Part shown: one piece after another, positions 30,522 through 40,360 of the stretch
How positions within the stretch are numbered: position 1 is the first letter of the stretch
Layout: each line of letters opens with the position of its first letter
Source: Fuscovulum blasticum DSM 2131
GTDB lineage: Bacteria; Pseudomonadota; Alphaproteobacteria; Rhodobacterales; Rhodobacteraceae
Direction: 5' to 3'
Length of the DNA stretch: 64,000 nucleotides
Assembly (NCBI RefSeq): GCF_003034965.1
Contig: NZ_PZKE01000005.1
Span: forward strand, 62,001-126,000
Program-made: the position numbers and the translations under genes
The notes under the pieces: generated by a model
Databases searched by the model: none
The model's input: the letters and a program-made list of their open reading frames with translations, nothing else
What the model was told of the DNA's origin: nothing

Positions 30522-32372
30522 ATGCTGCGCATCGAAGACATCACCTATTCCGTTGAAGGCCGCCCCCTGTTCGAGGGCGCCTCTGCCACCATTCCCACCG
30601 GCCACAAGGTTGGTCTTGTCGGCCGCAACGGCACCGGCAAGACCACGCTGTTCCGGCTGATCCGGGGCGAGCTGTCGCTGGAAGGCGGCGCAATCCAGTT
30701 GCCCGCCCGCGCCCGCATCGGTGGTGTGGCGCAAGAGGTGCCGTCCTCCGAAGTGTCGCTGCTGGATACGGTTCTGGCGGCCGATACCGAACGCGCGGCG
30801 CTGCTGGCGGAATCCGAAACCGCCACGGATGCCCACCGCATTTCCGACATCCAGACCCGGCTGCATGACATCGACGCCTGGTCGGGCGAGGCGCGCGCCG
30901 CCTCAATCCTGCGCGGCCTTGGATTCGAGCCGGAACAACAACTTATGCCCTGTTCTGCCTTCTCTGGCGGCTGGCGGATGCGGGTGGCGCTGGCGGGCGT
31001 GCTGTTTGCCCAGCCCGACTATCTGCTGCTGGACGAACCGACGAACTACCTTGATCTGGAAGGGGCGCTGTGGCTGGAAAGCTATCTGACGAAATACCCC
31101 CATACGGTCATCGTCATCAGCCATGACCGCGGCCTGCTGAACCGCGCCGTGACCGGCATCCTGCATCTGGAAGACCGCAAACTGACCTATTACTCCGGGT
31201 CTTACGATACGTTCGCGGAAACCCGCGCCGCCCGGCTGGCCGTGATCGAGGCCGAGAACCGCAAGGCCGAAGCCCGGCGCGCCCATCTGCAAGGGTTCGT
31301 GGACCGCTTCCGCTATACCGCCTCGAAGGCGCGGCAGGCGCAGTCGCGGCTGAAGATGATCGAACGGCTGAAATTCGCCACCTCGCCGCAAGAGGCGGCG
31401 CTGGCCAAGTTCACCTTCCCCGAACCCGAAGAGCTGTCGCCCCCCATCGTGACGCTGGACGGCGCCTCGGTCGGTTATGGCGGGCCGCCGGTGCTGCGCC
31501 AGCTTTCGCTGCGCATCGACCAGGATGACCGCATCGCCCTTCTGGGCCGTAACGGGGAAGGAAAATCAACCCTTTCCAAGCTGTTGGCGGGCAAACTTCA
31601 GACGGCCAGCGGCCGACTGACCAAATCTTCCAAGCTGCGGATCGGCTATTTCGCCCAGCATCAGGTGGATGAGTTGTACATCGACGAAACGCCGCTTCAG
31701 CACATTGCGCGGCTGCGTCCGGCCGAGAACGGCCCCCGCCACCGTGCCCGTCTGGCCGGGTTCGGCCTGCGGGCGGATCAGGCCGATACCAAGGTCGGGC
31801 GGTTGTCGGGCGGGCAGAAGGCGCGGCTGTCGCTGCTGCTGGCCACCATCGACGCGCCGCATCTGCTGATCCTTGACGAACCGACCAACCACCTGGACAT
31901 CGAAAGCCGCGAAGCCCTGGTCGAGGCGCTGACCGACTATACCGGCGCGGTCGTGCTGGTCAGCCATGACATGCACCTGCTGAACCTGGTGGCCGACCGG
32001 CTGTGGCTGGTCAAGGATGGCACGGTCACGCCCTATTCCGAAGATCTGGAAACCTATCGCGCGCAGCTTCTGGCGGGCGAAGACGGTGTGAAATCCGCCG
32101 CTAAACCTGCTGAAAAGACAAAGAAAATCTCGCGCGACGATCTGCTTGCCCTGCGGGCCGACCTGCGCAAATGCGAGGAACGGCTGGAACGGCTGGCCGA
32201 GATGCGCGCCAAGCTGACCAAGAAGATGGCCGAGCCCGATCTTTACGACGATGCCCGCAAGGCCGAGCTGGACCAGTGGACCGCCAAGTTCGCCGAGCTG
32301 GAAGAGGCCGAGGTCAAGGCCGAGGCGCTGTGGCTGGCCGCGCAGGAACGGCTGGACGCCGCCAAGACCTGA
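30522..32372 (+). CDS. ABC-F family ATP-binding protein
   Basis: This 616-residue soluble twin-ATPase of the Uup/YheS type has two nucleotide-binding domains. The first has [21 protein letters not shown] and [13 protein letters not shown]. The second has [22 protein letters not shown] and [15 protein letters not shown] linker of about 80 residues rich in Arg/Lys joins them and a C-terminal coiled coil follows (about 530-616). There are no membrane segments. ABC-F proteins act on ribosomes, easing stalled or antibiotic-blocked translation. The exact branch is not certain. I chose the ATG at 30522 because the first domain starts there ([13 protein letters not shown]). Confidence 0.93.
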   Translation: MLRIEDITYSVEGRPLFEGASATIPTGHKVGLVGRNGTGKTTLFRLIRGELSLEGGAIQLPARARIGGVAQEVPSSEVSLLDTVLAADTERAALLAESETATDAHRISDIQTRLHDIDAWSGEARAASILRGLGFEPEQQLMPCSAFSGGWRMRVALAGVLFAQPDYLLLDEPTNYLDLEGALWLESYLTKYPHTVIVISHDRGLLNRAVTGILHLEDRKLTYYSGSYDTFAETRAARLAVIEAENRKAEARRAHLQGFVDRFRYTASKARQAQSRLKMIERLKFATSPQEAALAKFTFPEPEELSPPIVTLDGASVGYGGPPVLRQLSLRIDQDDRIALLGRNGEGKSTLSKLLAGKLQTASGRLTKSSKLRIGYFAQHQVDELYIDETPLQHIARLRPAENGPRHRARLAGFGLRADQADTKVGRLSGGQKARLSLLLATIDAPHLLILDEPTNHLDIESREALVEALTDYTGAVVLVSHDMHLLNLVADRLWLVKDGTVTPYSEDLETYRAQLLAGEDGVKSAAKPAEKTKKISRDDLLALRADLRKCEERLERLAEMRAKLTKKMAEPDLYDDARKAELDQWTAKFAELEEAEVKAEALWLAAQERLDAAKT

Positions 32373-32425
32373 GCGCCCCAAGGTTCCGCTTTCCAAATCG
32401 CCCTGCCGCAGGCTAGCCTTTGGTC

Positions 32426-33058
32426 ATGCTGGACAGTGCCTTCCTCATCACCGCCTTTGCCACGCTGTTCGTGGTGATCGACCCGCCGGGACTTGTGCCC
32501 ATGTTCATTGCCCTGACACGGGGCAAATCCCCGGCGCAGCGGCGGACGATGGCCCGCCGCGCCTGCCTGATCGCGGCCTTCCTGCTGACGATTTTCGGGC
32601 TGGCCGGCGAATCGATCCTGAACTTCGTCGGCATCTCGATGTCGGCCTTCCGCATCGCGGGCGGCATCCTTTTGTTCCTGACCGCGCTGGACATGCTGTT
32701 CGAACGCCGCACCCAGCGGCGCGAGGGCCAGACGGCAGAACCCGACCACGACCCTTCGGTGTTCCCGCTGGCCACGCCGCTGATCGCCGGGCCGGGGGCG
32801 ATTGCCACCATGATCCTGCTGGTGGGTCAGGCCGAAACGCAATCTGGCCCCGACTGGCGCGGTGCGGCCACGGTGATTGCGCTGATGATGGTGATGATGG
32901 CCGTCACCTTCGCCTTCCTCCTTGCCTCGCCGCCGATGGAGCGGCTGCTGGGCCGGACCGGCACCATCGTGATCACCCGGCTGCTGGGGATGCTGCTGGC
33001 CGCGCTGTCGGTGCAGTTCGTGATCGACGGCATCCGCCAGACCGGGCTTGTCGGCTGA
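32426..33058 (+). CDS. MarC family integral membrane protein
   Basis: A protein of 210 residues with about six membrane helices. The family motif VVIDPPGLVPMFIALT is near the N-terminus, and FPLATPLIAGPGAIATMIL begins the second half. MarC (UPF0056) proteins are inner-membrane proteins once linked to multiple antibiotic resistance, but their transport role is unproven. The ATG at 32426 is preferred to an in-frame TTG two codons earlier. It lies 53 bases after the ABC-F gene. Confidence 0.88.
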   Translation: MLDSAFLITAFATLFVVIDPPGLVPMFIALTRGKSPAQRRTMARRACLIAAFLLTIFGLAGESILNFVGISMSAFRIAGGILLFLTALDMLFERRTQRREGQTAEPDHDPSVFPLATPLIAGPGAIATMILLVGQAETQSGPDWRGAATVIALMMVMMAVTFAFLLASPPMERLLGRTGTIVITRLLGMLLAALSVQFVIDGIRQTGLVG

Positions 33059-33124
33059 TCTTCCCTTTGCCGCCGGCCTTCCCCATATCGCTTCGGCCCA
33101 TATTGCTTCGGCAAGGAGACCCCG

Positions 33125-33700
33125 ATGGATGGTGATACCCTTGGCCGGATGGCCTATCTTGTGCTGCTTCTGGTCGCCGTCGGCGGTTGGGTCATGGTGG
33201 AATACCGCAAGCGCCTTGGCATGGCGCTGCGCACGGCAATGGCCTGGGGCCTGATCTTTCTGGGCGTGATGGCGGGCTACGGGCTGTGGAACGACATCCG
33301 CCAGGACGTGCTGCCGCGCCAGATGGTGACCGAAGGCGGCACGGTCGAACTGCCGCGCGCCCTTGATGGGCATTATTACGCCCAGGTCGACATCAACGGC
33401 ACCGGCGTGCTGTTCCTGGCCGATACCGGGGCCAGCAACATGGTCCTGTCGCGCCGCGATGCCGACCGGCTGGGCATCAAGACCGAGTCGCTGGTCTTTG
33501 CCGGCCAGGCCTCAACCGCGAATGGCACGGTGCGCACGGCGCGGGTCACCCTGCCCGAGGTGGTGCTTGGCCCGTTCCGGGACAGTGACTTTGCCGCCTA
33601 TGTGACCGATGGCGAGATGGATGTCTCGCTGCTGGGCATGGATTACCTGCGCCGCTTCCGGGTCGAGATCGACGGCGGCAAGATGATCCTGTCGCGCTAG
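33125..33700 (+). CDS. Membrane-anchored retropepsin-like aspartic protease
   Basis: A protein of 191 residues. Two N-terminal hydrophobic segments (AYLVLLLVAVGGWVMV and GLIFLGVMAGYGL) anchor it, and a C-terminal single-lobe aspartic protease domain has LADTGASNMVLSRRDADRLG with the catalytic DTGAS. The conserved LLGMDYLRRF near the end is the family's hydrophobic-hydrophobic-Gly partner motif. It belongs to the TIGR02281-type clan AA proteases, whose substrates are unknown. AAGGAGA lies before the ATG. The gene ends tail to tail with holC, their stops overlapping. Confidence 0.86.
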   Translation: MDGDTLGRMAYLVLLLVAVGGWVMVEYRKRLGMALRTAMAWGLIFLGVMAGYGLWNDIRQDVLPRQMVTEGGTVELPRALDGHYYAQVDINGTGVLFLADTGASNMVLSRRDADRLGIKTESLVFAGQASTANGTVRTARVTLPEVVLGPFRDSDFAAYVTDGEMDVSLLGMDYLRRFRVEIDGGKMILSR

Positions 33701-34170
33701 GCGCCCGATGGGGCCGGGCTTTCGGCCTTCTTTTCCCACTTGCCGCTGGCATCGGCCCAGTATTGCGCCGGCAGGCCCGCGGCGGTAACGGCCTTCCATT
33801 GAACCCGCGCCGCCGCGACCTGGGCTTCGTCGGCGCCTTCGAACAGCAACCAGACCCGTTCCATCGCCTGCGCTTCGGCCAGATCCACCGGCAGGGCACG
33901 CAGCAGAAGCACCGCACAGGCGCCATTCACCGCCGCGCCCTGCCCCAGCAGCACCGGCTGATCGGCATCCTGCGGCCCGCCCGCCAGACCGTGCGGCAGG
34001 AAGCCGTCTTCGGGTTCCAGCCACAGCCGGCCGTCCAGACGTTCCAGCGCCGCGCGGTCGGCGTCGCGCACCATCACCCGCCAGCCCTGTTGCAAGGCGC
34101 GGTCGCACAGCATGGTGACAACCTCGTCCAGCGAAAAGCGCGTCAGGTGGTAGAAGTTCACGATGCCCAT
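33697..34170 (-). CDS. holC: DNA polymerase III chi subunit
   Basis: This 157-residue protein has the HolC N-terminus FYHLTRFSLDEVVTMLCDRALQQGWRV (split here) and FLPHGLAGG in the middle. It connects the clamp loader to SSB. It is in the common pepA-holC arrangement, 25 bases after pepA on the minus strand. The C-terminus WADASGKWEKK is the usual family end. Confidence 0.9.
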   Translation of the reverse strand: MGIVNFYHLTRFSLDEVVTMLCDRALQQGWRVMVRDADRAALERLDGRLWLEPEDGFLPHGLAGGPQDADQPVLLGQGAAVNGACAVLLLRALPVDLAEAQAMERVWLLFEGADEAQVAAARVQWKAVTAAGLPAQYWADASGKWEKKAESPAPSGA

Positions 34171-34195
34171 GGCGCGGTGTCCGGGTCAGGCCGGG

Positions 34196-35665
34196 TCAGC
34201 GTTCATAGCGGTCGCGGATCAGCCGGTTCAGCGCCAGAACGCCCCAGCCGGTGGCCCCCTTGCGCGACAGGGTCTGATCGGATTTCGCCAGCGTCACCCC
34301 GGCAATGTCGAGGTGAATCCAGGGCACATCCGGCTTGACGAAGCGCGCCAGGAACTGCGCGGCGGTGATCGCGCCGCCTTCGCGGCCGCCCACGTTCATC
34401 ATGTCGGCGATGCGGCTTTTCAGCCGCGCGTCATAGCCTTCGCCCATCGGCATCCGCCAGGCGCCCTCGCCCTCGGCCATGGCGGCCTTGAGGAAGGCCC
34501 CGCAGAGCGTATCATCGTTCGAAAAGACGCCGGCATTTTCGCCGCCAAGCGCCACGACGATGGCGCCGGTCAGCGTGGCCAGGTCGATCACCGCCTGCGG
34601 CTGGAAGCGTTCCTGCGCGTACCATAGCACATCGGCCAGCACCAAACGCCCCTCGGCATCGGTGTTGATGACTTCGATCGTGTCGCCCTTCATGCTGCGC
34701 ACCACATCGCCCGGCCGTTGGGCGCGGCCATCGGGCATGTTCTCGACCAGCCCGACCAGACCCACGACATTGGCCTTGGCCTTGCGCAGCGCCAGCGCCC
34801 GCATGACGCCGGCCACCACGCCCGCGCCGCCCATGTCCATGGTCATCTCTTCCATGCCGCCCGCCGGCTTGATCGAGATGCCGCCGGTGTCGAAGACCAC
34901 GCCCTTGCCCACCAGCGCCAGCGGCGCGACCGAAGCATCGGCGCCCTTCCACTGCATGACCACCACCTTGGAGGGGCTTTCCGACCCCTGCCCCACCCCA
35001 AGAAGCGCGCCCATGCCCAGACGGGAAAGGTCTTCTTCCTCAAGCACCTCGACCTCGACCCCAAGCGCGGTCAGGGCCGACAGCCGTTCGGCAAATTCGA
35101 AGGTGGTAAGCACATTGGCCGGCTCGTTCACCAGATCGCGGGTGAAACAGATGCCTTCGGCCACCGCGAACAGCGGCGCGGCCTCGGCAGCGACCACCTC
35201 GGGCGAGGAAACCATCATCTGCACCGGTCCAGCCGGCTTCTGCTCGCCGCTTTTGTGCGCGGTGAAATCATAGGCCCGCAGCGCCAGGGCAAAGGCCACT
35301 TCGGCGGCGCGCGGATGTGTGTCGGCCAGCACGGTCAGCGGGGCTTCGCCCAGGGTGCGGCCGATGCTGCCGCCGGCACGGCGGGCGCTGGCGGTATCGG
35401 TGCGCTTGGGCAGGCGCACCAGTTGCAGCGCCTCGCAGGCCAGGCCGGCGGGAAAGGCCAGTTCCAGCGCATCGCCGGGCTTGAGCTTGCCGAAGGCATC
35501 AGAGGCCAGCGCCCGTGCCACCGCGCCCCGGCTGGCCCGGTCCAGCCGCCGCGCCGCCGCCCCCAGAGCCGTGCCCGGTTCGGCCAGCAGGGCGATGCGC
35601 CCTTCGGCCGTCAACAGGGCCTCGGCATCAACCTCACGGAACGGGATGGCAATGGGATGGGACAT
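34196..35665 (-). CDS. pepA: Leucyl aminopeptidase
   Basis: A 489-residue M17 metallo-aminopeptidase that removes N-terminal residues from peptides in the cytoplasm. The signature NTDAEGRLVLADVL, the metal-binding VGKGVVFDTGGISIKP and MTMDMGGAG are all intact. I chose the ATG at 35665 (MSHPIAIPFREVD), preceded by AAGG. A start ten codons earlier is possible. It is divergent from lptF with about 180 bases between. It is the first of a pepA-holC pair. PepA can also bind DNA in enterobacteria, but nothing here shows that. Confidence 0.94.
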   Translation of the reverse strand: MSHPIAIPFREVDAEALLTAEGRIALLAEPGTALGAAARRLDRASRGAVARALASDAFGKLKPGDALELAFPAGLACEALQLVRLPKRTDTASARRAGGSIGRTLGEAPLTVLADTHPRAAEVAFALALRAYDFTAHKSGEQKPAGPVQMMVSSPEVVAAEAAPLFAVAEGICFTRDLVNEPANVLTTFEFAERLSALTALGVEVEVLEEEDLSRLGMGALLGVGQGSESPSKVVVMQWKGADASVAPLALVGKGVVFDTGGISIKPAGGMEEMTMDMGGAGVVAGVMRALALRKAKANVVGLVGLVENMPDGRAQRPGDVVRSMKGDTIEVINTDAEGRLVLADVLWYAQERFQPQAVIDLATLTGAIVVALGGENAGVFSNDDTLCGAFLKAAMAEGEGAWRMPMGEGYDARLKSRIADMMNVGGREGGAITAAQFLARFVKPDVPWIHLDIAGVTLAKSDQTLSRKGATGWGVLALNRLIRDRYER

Positions 35666-35846
35666 ATCGGGTGTACCTTGCGGCTGAAGGATCATGGATG
35701 GCTTTGCAGCGATCCTGACACCGGGTCGGGTCGGGGTCGGCGGGCCATTGCCGCAACGCTAACCAAGCGGCCCGGCAATGACCAGATAGGAGTTTTCCCT
35801 TGCCGGCAATTCGGCTAGGGTCCGGCCACCTCAACCGCAACATCTT

Positions 35847-37043
35847 GTGGAACCGCGGGCGGCCTTGTCCAGATTCGACCGTTACTTGTTGTCCAACCTG
35901 CTGCAGCTCTTCGGCTTTTTCAGCCTGGTGCTGGTGGCTGTCTATTGGGTCAACCGTGCCGTCGGCCTGTTCGACCAATTGATCGGTGACGGACAATCGG
36001 CGCTGGTCTTTGTCGAGTTCTCTCTGTTGTCGCTGCCCAATGTCATTCGGCTGGTGTTGCCGATTTCCGCTTTTGCCGCCTGCCTTTACGCGGTGAACCG
36101 GCTGGCCCAGGAATCCGAGCTTGTGGTGATGCAGGCCACCGGCTTTTCCTCGATGCGGCTGGCGCGGCCGGTGCTGTTCTTCGGCCTTTGCGTCATGGCA
36201 ATGCAGCTTGTGCTGTCCAACGTGCTGGTGCCGATGGCCCAGACACGGCTTCAGGAACGCAGCGCCGAGATCAACCAGGACATCACCGCGCGGTTCCTGA
36301 ACGAAGGGCGCTTCATGCACCCGTCCAATGGCGTGACGCTGTATATCCGTGAAATCACCCCCTTGGGCGAGCTGAACGACCTGTTCCTGTCGGACGAACG
36401 CATTCCCGAAGACATGGCCGAAGACATGGCCGAAGGCGCAACGCCGCCCGTGCGGTCGATCTACACCGCCCGCCGGGCGCTGATCGTGCGGGGGGTGAGC
36501 GCGCCGCAACTGGTGATGCTGGACGGGTCGATCCAGCAACTGACGCGCGAGACGCCGCCCCGGGTGTCGATCACCCGGTTCACGACCTTCACGCTGGATC
36601 TGTCGGGCATCGTCCAGACCGGGGCGGACCGCCGCAAGGTGGTGGACGAGCTGTCCACCGCCGACCTTCTGGCCGCCGATCCCGCGCAGATCGAGGCGAT
36701 GGCGACCAGCCGCGCCGCCTTTCTGGAAGAGGCGCATAGCCGCATTTCCACCCCGATGCTGGGCCTTGTCGCGCCGCTTGTCGGGTTTGCGGCACTGATG
36801 CTGGGCGGCTTTTCCCGCTTTGGCCTGTGGCGGCAGATCGGGTTCGCCGTGCTGCTGATCATCGGGCTGCAACTGGTGAACACCGCGGCCTCTGGCGTGG
36901 TGCTGCGCAACGCCGCGGCCTGGCCGGTGATGTATGCAGCCCCGCTGGCGGGCGGCGTGGTGGCCTATGCCCTGCTGTGGCTGTCGCAACAGCCCCGGCG
37001 GCGCCCGCGCCCGGGCCCTGCCAGCGAAGGGGCGGCGGCATGA
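35847..37043 (+). CDS. lptF: LPS export permease LptF
   Basis: This 398-residue YjgP/YjgQ permease has three N-terminal helices (LLQLFGFFSLVLVAVYWVN and the next two), a periplasmic β-jellyroll-like domain (about 140-270) and three C-terminal helices. With LptG and LptB it extracts LPS from the inner membrane. No ATG is available. The reading opens with GTG at 35847, but a TTG at 35865 giving LSRFDRYLL resembles the usual MSRFDRYL start of the group, so the true start may be there. It begins the plus-strand lptF-lptG-lptD-surA-pdxA-rsmA operon. Confidence 0.92.
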   Translation: MEPRAALSRFDRYLLSNLLQLFGFFSLVLVAVYWVNRAVGLFDQLIGDGQSALVFVEFSLLSLPNVIRLVLPISAFAACLYAVNRLAQESELVVMQATGFSSMRLARPVLFFGLCVMAMQLVLSNVLVPMAQTRLQERSAEINQDITARFLNEGRFMHPSNGVTLYIREITPLGELNDLFLSDERIPEDMAEDMAEGATPPVRSIYTARRALIVRGVSAPQLVMLDGSIQQLTRETPPRVSITRFTTFTLDLSGIVQTGADRRKVVDELSTADLLAADPAQIEAMATSRAAFLEEAHSRISTPMLGLVAPLVGFAALMLGGFSRFGLWRQIGFAVLLIIGLQLVNTAASGVVLRNAAAWPVMYAAPLAGGVVAYALLWLSQQPRRRPRPGPASEGAAA

Positions 37044-38134
37044 CGCTTTCGCTTTATATCGCGCGGCGCTTCCTGATGGTCGTGGCCCAGGTGTTCCTGA
37101 TCTTCTTCGGCATCCTGATGCTGATCGACATGATCGAGCAGTTGCGCAAGTTCTCGGGGCAGAACATCGGTCTGGGCGAAGCGGCGCATCTGTCGCTTCT
37201 GAATGTGCCCGAAACGCTGTATCGCATCCTGCCGCTGATCCTGATCATCGCCGCCATCACGCTGTTCCTTGCGCTGGCACGGTCGTCCGAACTGGTGGTG
37301 GTGCGCGCGGCGGGCCGGTCCGGGCTGCGCTTTCTGGCCACGCCGGTCATCGTGGCAACGGCATTGGGCATGTTGACCGTGGCCGTTCTGAACCCGCTGG
37401 TCGCGGCCACGTCGAAAACCTACGAAGACCTCCGCTCGCGCTATCTGTCGGGGGGGGCGGTATTGTCGGTGTCGGACACCGGGCTTTGGCTGCGGCAGGG
37501 CGGTGACTATGGCCAGACCGTCATCCAGGCGGCGCGGTCCAACCTGGACGGGACGGAACTTTACAACGTCAGCTTCCTGACCTTCGGCCCTGCCGGCACC
37601 CCCGTCGCCCGGATCGAGGCGCGCGAGGCCCGGCTGGAAACCGGCGCCTGGCGGCTGGACGGGGCCAAACACTGGGATCTTGACGCGCCGAACCCCGAAC
37701 TTTCCGCCGAAAGCTGGCCGGACGGGACCAAACTTCCGTCAGACCTGACACCAGAGCGAATCCGCGACAGTTTCGGCACGCCGTCGACCGTGCCGATCTG
37801 GCAGCTTCCCGGCTATATCAGCGGGCTTGAACGGGCGGGGTTTTCCTCGCGCTCTTACAAGCTGTGGTTCCAGATGGAACTGGCACAGCCGCTGCTGCTG
37901 ACCGCGATGGTGCTGGTGGCCGCAGGGTTCACCATGCGCCCGACCCGCTTTGGCGGCACTGGAAAAATGGTGCTTCTGGCCATGCTGGCAGGGTTTGCCC
38001 TGTTCTTTTTGCGCAACTTTGCGCAGGCTCTGGGGGAAAGCGGCCAGATCCCGCTGGCGTTGGCGGCCTGGGGCCCGCCTGCGGCGGCGGTCATGCTGGC
38101 GCTTGGACTTCTCCTCCATCTGGAGGACGGCTAG
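37040..38134 (+). CDS. lptG: LPS export permease LptG
   Basis: This 364-residue permease begins MTLSLYIARRFLMVVAQVFL, the partner of LptF with the same six-helix plus periplasmic domain plan. A conserved C-terminal membrane block (ALFFLRNFAQALG) is present. Its ATG overlaps the lptF stop (ATGA), so the two subunits are probably made in equal amounts. lptD follows after three bases. The long in-frame extension upstream is only shadow sequence inside lptF. Confidence 0.93.
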   Translation: MTLSLYIARRFLMVVAQVFLIFFGILMLIDMIEQLRKFSGQNIGLGEAAHLSLLNVPETLYRILPLILIIAAITLFLALARSSELVVVRAAGRSGLRFLATPVIVATALGMLTVAVLNPLVAATSKTYEDLRSRYLSGGAVLSVSDTGLWLRQGGDYGQTVIQAARSNLDGTELYNVSFLTFGPAGTPVARIEAREARLETGAWRLDGAKHWDLDAPNPELSAESWPDGTKLPSDLTPERIRDSFGTPSTVPIWQLPGYISGLERAGFSSRSYKLWFQMELAQPLLLTAMVLVAAGFTMRPTRFGGTGKMVLLAMLAGFALFFLRNFAQALGESGQIPLALAAWGPPAAAVMLALGLLLHLEDG

Positions 38135-38137
38135 AGC

Positions 38138-40303
38138 ATGGGTATGGGACTGATCCGATTCCTTCGAACCCGCCTTCTCTCGGCCGCTCTGGCCGCCGTC
38201 CTGCCGTTTGCCGCAACGGCGCAGGATGCGGACCGCGCCACCCTTGTCTCTGACCAGTTGGAAATTGCCGGCGACAGCCAGTTGATCGCAACCGGCAATG
38301 TCGAGGTGTTTTACCAGGGCTACCGGCTGCGGGCCAGCCGGGTGGTCTATGACCAGACCGGCGACCGGCTGGTGATCGACGGCCCGATCACCATGACCGA
38401 TGCCAGCGGCGACACGCTGATCCTTGCCTCGGCGGCCGATCTGTCGGCCGACATGACCGAAGGCATCCTCGACAGTGCCCGTCTGGTTCTGAACCAGCAG
38501 TTGCAACTGGCCTCCAGCCGGATGATGCGGGTCGCCGGGCGCTATACCGCGCTGGACCGGGTTGTCGCCTCTTCCTGCAAGGTCTGCGCGTCAAGCCCGG
38601 TGCCGCTGTGGGAAATCCGCGCCCGCCGGGTGGTGCATGACGAGGTGGAGCGTCAGCTTTACTTCGATCACGCCCAGTTCCGCGTCGCGGGCGTTCCTGT
38701 GTTCTACATCCCGCGCCTGCGGATGCCCGACCCGACGCTTGAACGGGCACGGGGTTTCCTGTCGCCGACAATCCGCACCACGTCCGACCTGGGCTTCGGG
38801 ATCAAGGTTCCCTATTTCATCCCGATCGGAACCAGCCGCGACCTGACGCTTGCGCCCTATATCACGTCGAAGGGCGCGCGGTCTGTTGACCTGCGCTATC
38901 GTCAGGCGTTCAGCAGCGGCTGGATCGAACTGAACGGTGCGCTGTCGCGCGATGACCTGATGCCGGGCGACACCCGCGGCTATCTGAAGGCCATCGGCTA
39001 TTTCAATCTGCCGGACAGTTTCATCCTGAGCTTTTCGGGCATCACCACCACCGACCCGGCCTATCTTCTGGATTACGGCATCACCGATGCCGACCGTCTG
39101 GACAGCCGGATCGAGTTGAGCCGCACCCGCCGCAACGGGTTCTTCTCGGCCCGGATCATCAGCTTCCAGACCCTGCGGGACACGGAAACGGCGGCAACCC
39201 TGCCGTCGCTGATGACGGATGTCACCTTCCATCGGCGCTTTTCTCTGGGCCCTCTGGGCGGCGAAGGCGGGCTTCGCCTGCAAAGCCACAGCCACCTGCG
39301 CAGTTCGTCCGATCCGCTGGATGGCAATGGAGACGGCATCGCCGACGGGCGCGATGTGAGCCGGCTGTCGGCCCGGATCGACTGGCGTCGCAGCTTCATC
39401 CTGCCAGCCGGAATCGAAGCCTCGCTTCTGGGCGAGGCGCAGGCTGATGCCTATACCATCGGGCAGGATGCCATCTATGCCGGCGAATACACGCGCGGCC
39501 ATACAACAGCGGGGATCGAGCTGCGCTGGCCGCTGGTCAAGACCACCACGGCCGGTGCCACCCATGTGATCGAGCCGGTGGTGCAACTGGTCTGGTCCTC
39601 GCGCAGCCGCGCCAACATCCCGAACGAAGACAGCACCCTGGTCGAATTCGACGAAAACAGCCTGTTCTCGCTGGACCGCTTCCCGGGGGCCGATGCGGTT
39701 GAAAAGGGTGCGCGGCTGAATCTGGGCGTGACCTGGACGCGATATGACCCCGACGGCTGGTCCACGGCGGTTACTCTGGGCCGGGTGCTGCGGGAAAGGG
39801 ATTACGGGCAGTTCGGCACCGCCTCGGGTCTGGATGGCCGGAATTCGGACTGGCTTCTGGCCGCAACGGCCGAATGGCAATCCGGGCTGGTGGTGACTGG
39901 GCGCATGGTCTTTGACGACAGCTTCAGCCTGTCCAAGGGCGAGGTGCGGCTGACCCTGGGCCGGGAACGGCTGGGGGTGTCGACCTCGGCCCTGTGGGCC
40001 GAAGCCGACCTGACCGAGAACCGCCCCGACCGGACGCGCGAATTCCGGTATGACGCGCGCTGGCGGATGACCGATGCCTGGACGCTGACCACCTCGGGCA
40101 GCTACGACTTCGAGGCCGAGCGCGGCACGCTGGCGGGCCTGGGTTTGGAATTCCGCAACGAATGTGTGGCGGTCGATCTTTCCCTCTCGCGTCGGTTCAC
40201 GACCTCGACTAGTGTAACGCCGACGACGAGCTTCGACCTTTCGGTCGATCTTATCGGCTTTGGCGGCGGCAAGACGGCAGGCCCGTCGCGGCGCTGCTAT
40301 TAG
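38138..40303 (+). CDS. lptD: LPS-assembly protein LptD
   Basis: This 721-residue outer-membrane protein has a signal peptide (residues 1-29, ending AATAQDA), an N-terminal periplasmic OstA/LptA-like domain (SDQLEIAGDSQLIATGNVEV) and a large β-barrel with alternating hydrophobic strands to the C-terminal Tyr. It inserts LPS in the outer leaflet with LptE. Cysteines are in two groups, SSCKVCASSP near residue 150 and ECVAV...RRCY at the end, as needed for the disulfides that gate maturation. It is shorter than the E. coli protein (784), as in other alphaproteobacteria. Confidence 0.94.
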   Translation: MGMGLIRFLRTRLLSAALAAVLPFAATAQDADRATLVSDQLEIAGDSQLIATGNVEVFYQGYRLRASRVVYDQTGDRLVIDGPITMTDASGDTLILASAADLSADMTEGILDSARLVLNQQLQLASSRMMRVAGRYTALDRVVASSCKVCASSPVPLWEIRARRVVHDEVERQLYFDHAQFRVAGVPVFYIPRLRMPDPTLERARGFLSPTIRTTSDLGFGIKVPYFIPIGTSRDLTLAPYITSKGARSVDLRYRQAFSSGWIELNGALSRDDLMPGDTRGYLKAIGYFNLPDSFILSFSGITTTDPAYLLDYGITDADRLDSRIELSRTRRNGFFSARIISFQTLRDTETAATLPSLMTDVTFHRRFSLGPLGGEGGLRLQSHSHLRSSSDPLDGNGDGIADGRDVSRLSARIDWRRSFILPAGIEASLLGEAQADAYTIGQDAIYAGEYTRGHTTAGIELRWPLVKTTTAGATHVIEPVVQLVWSSRSRANIPNEDSTLVEFDENSLFSLDRFPGADAVEKGARLNLGVTWTRYDPDGWSTAVTLGRVLRERDYGQFGTASGLDGRNSDWLLAATAEWQSGLVVTGRMVFDDSFSLSKGEVRLTLGRERLGVSTSALWAEADLTENRPDRTREFRYDARWRMTDAWTLTTSGSYDFEAERGTLAGLGLEFRNECVAVDLSLSRRFTTSTSVTPTTSFDLSVDLIGFGGGKTAGPSRRCY

Positions 40304-40360
40304 GGCAAAGACCCGCGGTTCAGGCGGGCGAACAGGTTGAACGGCGGGCGATCGATCAGG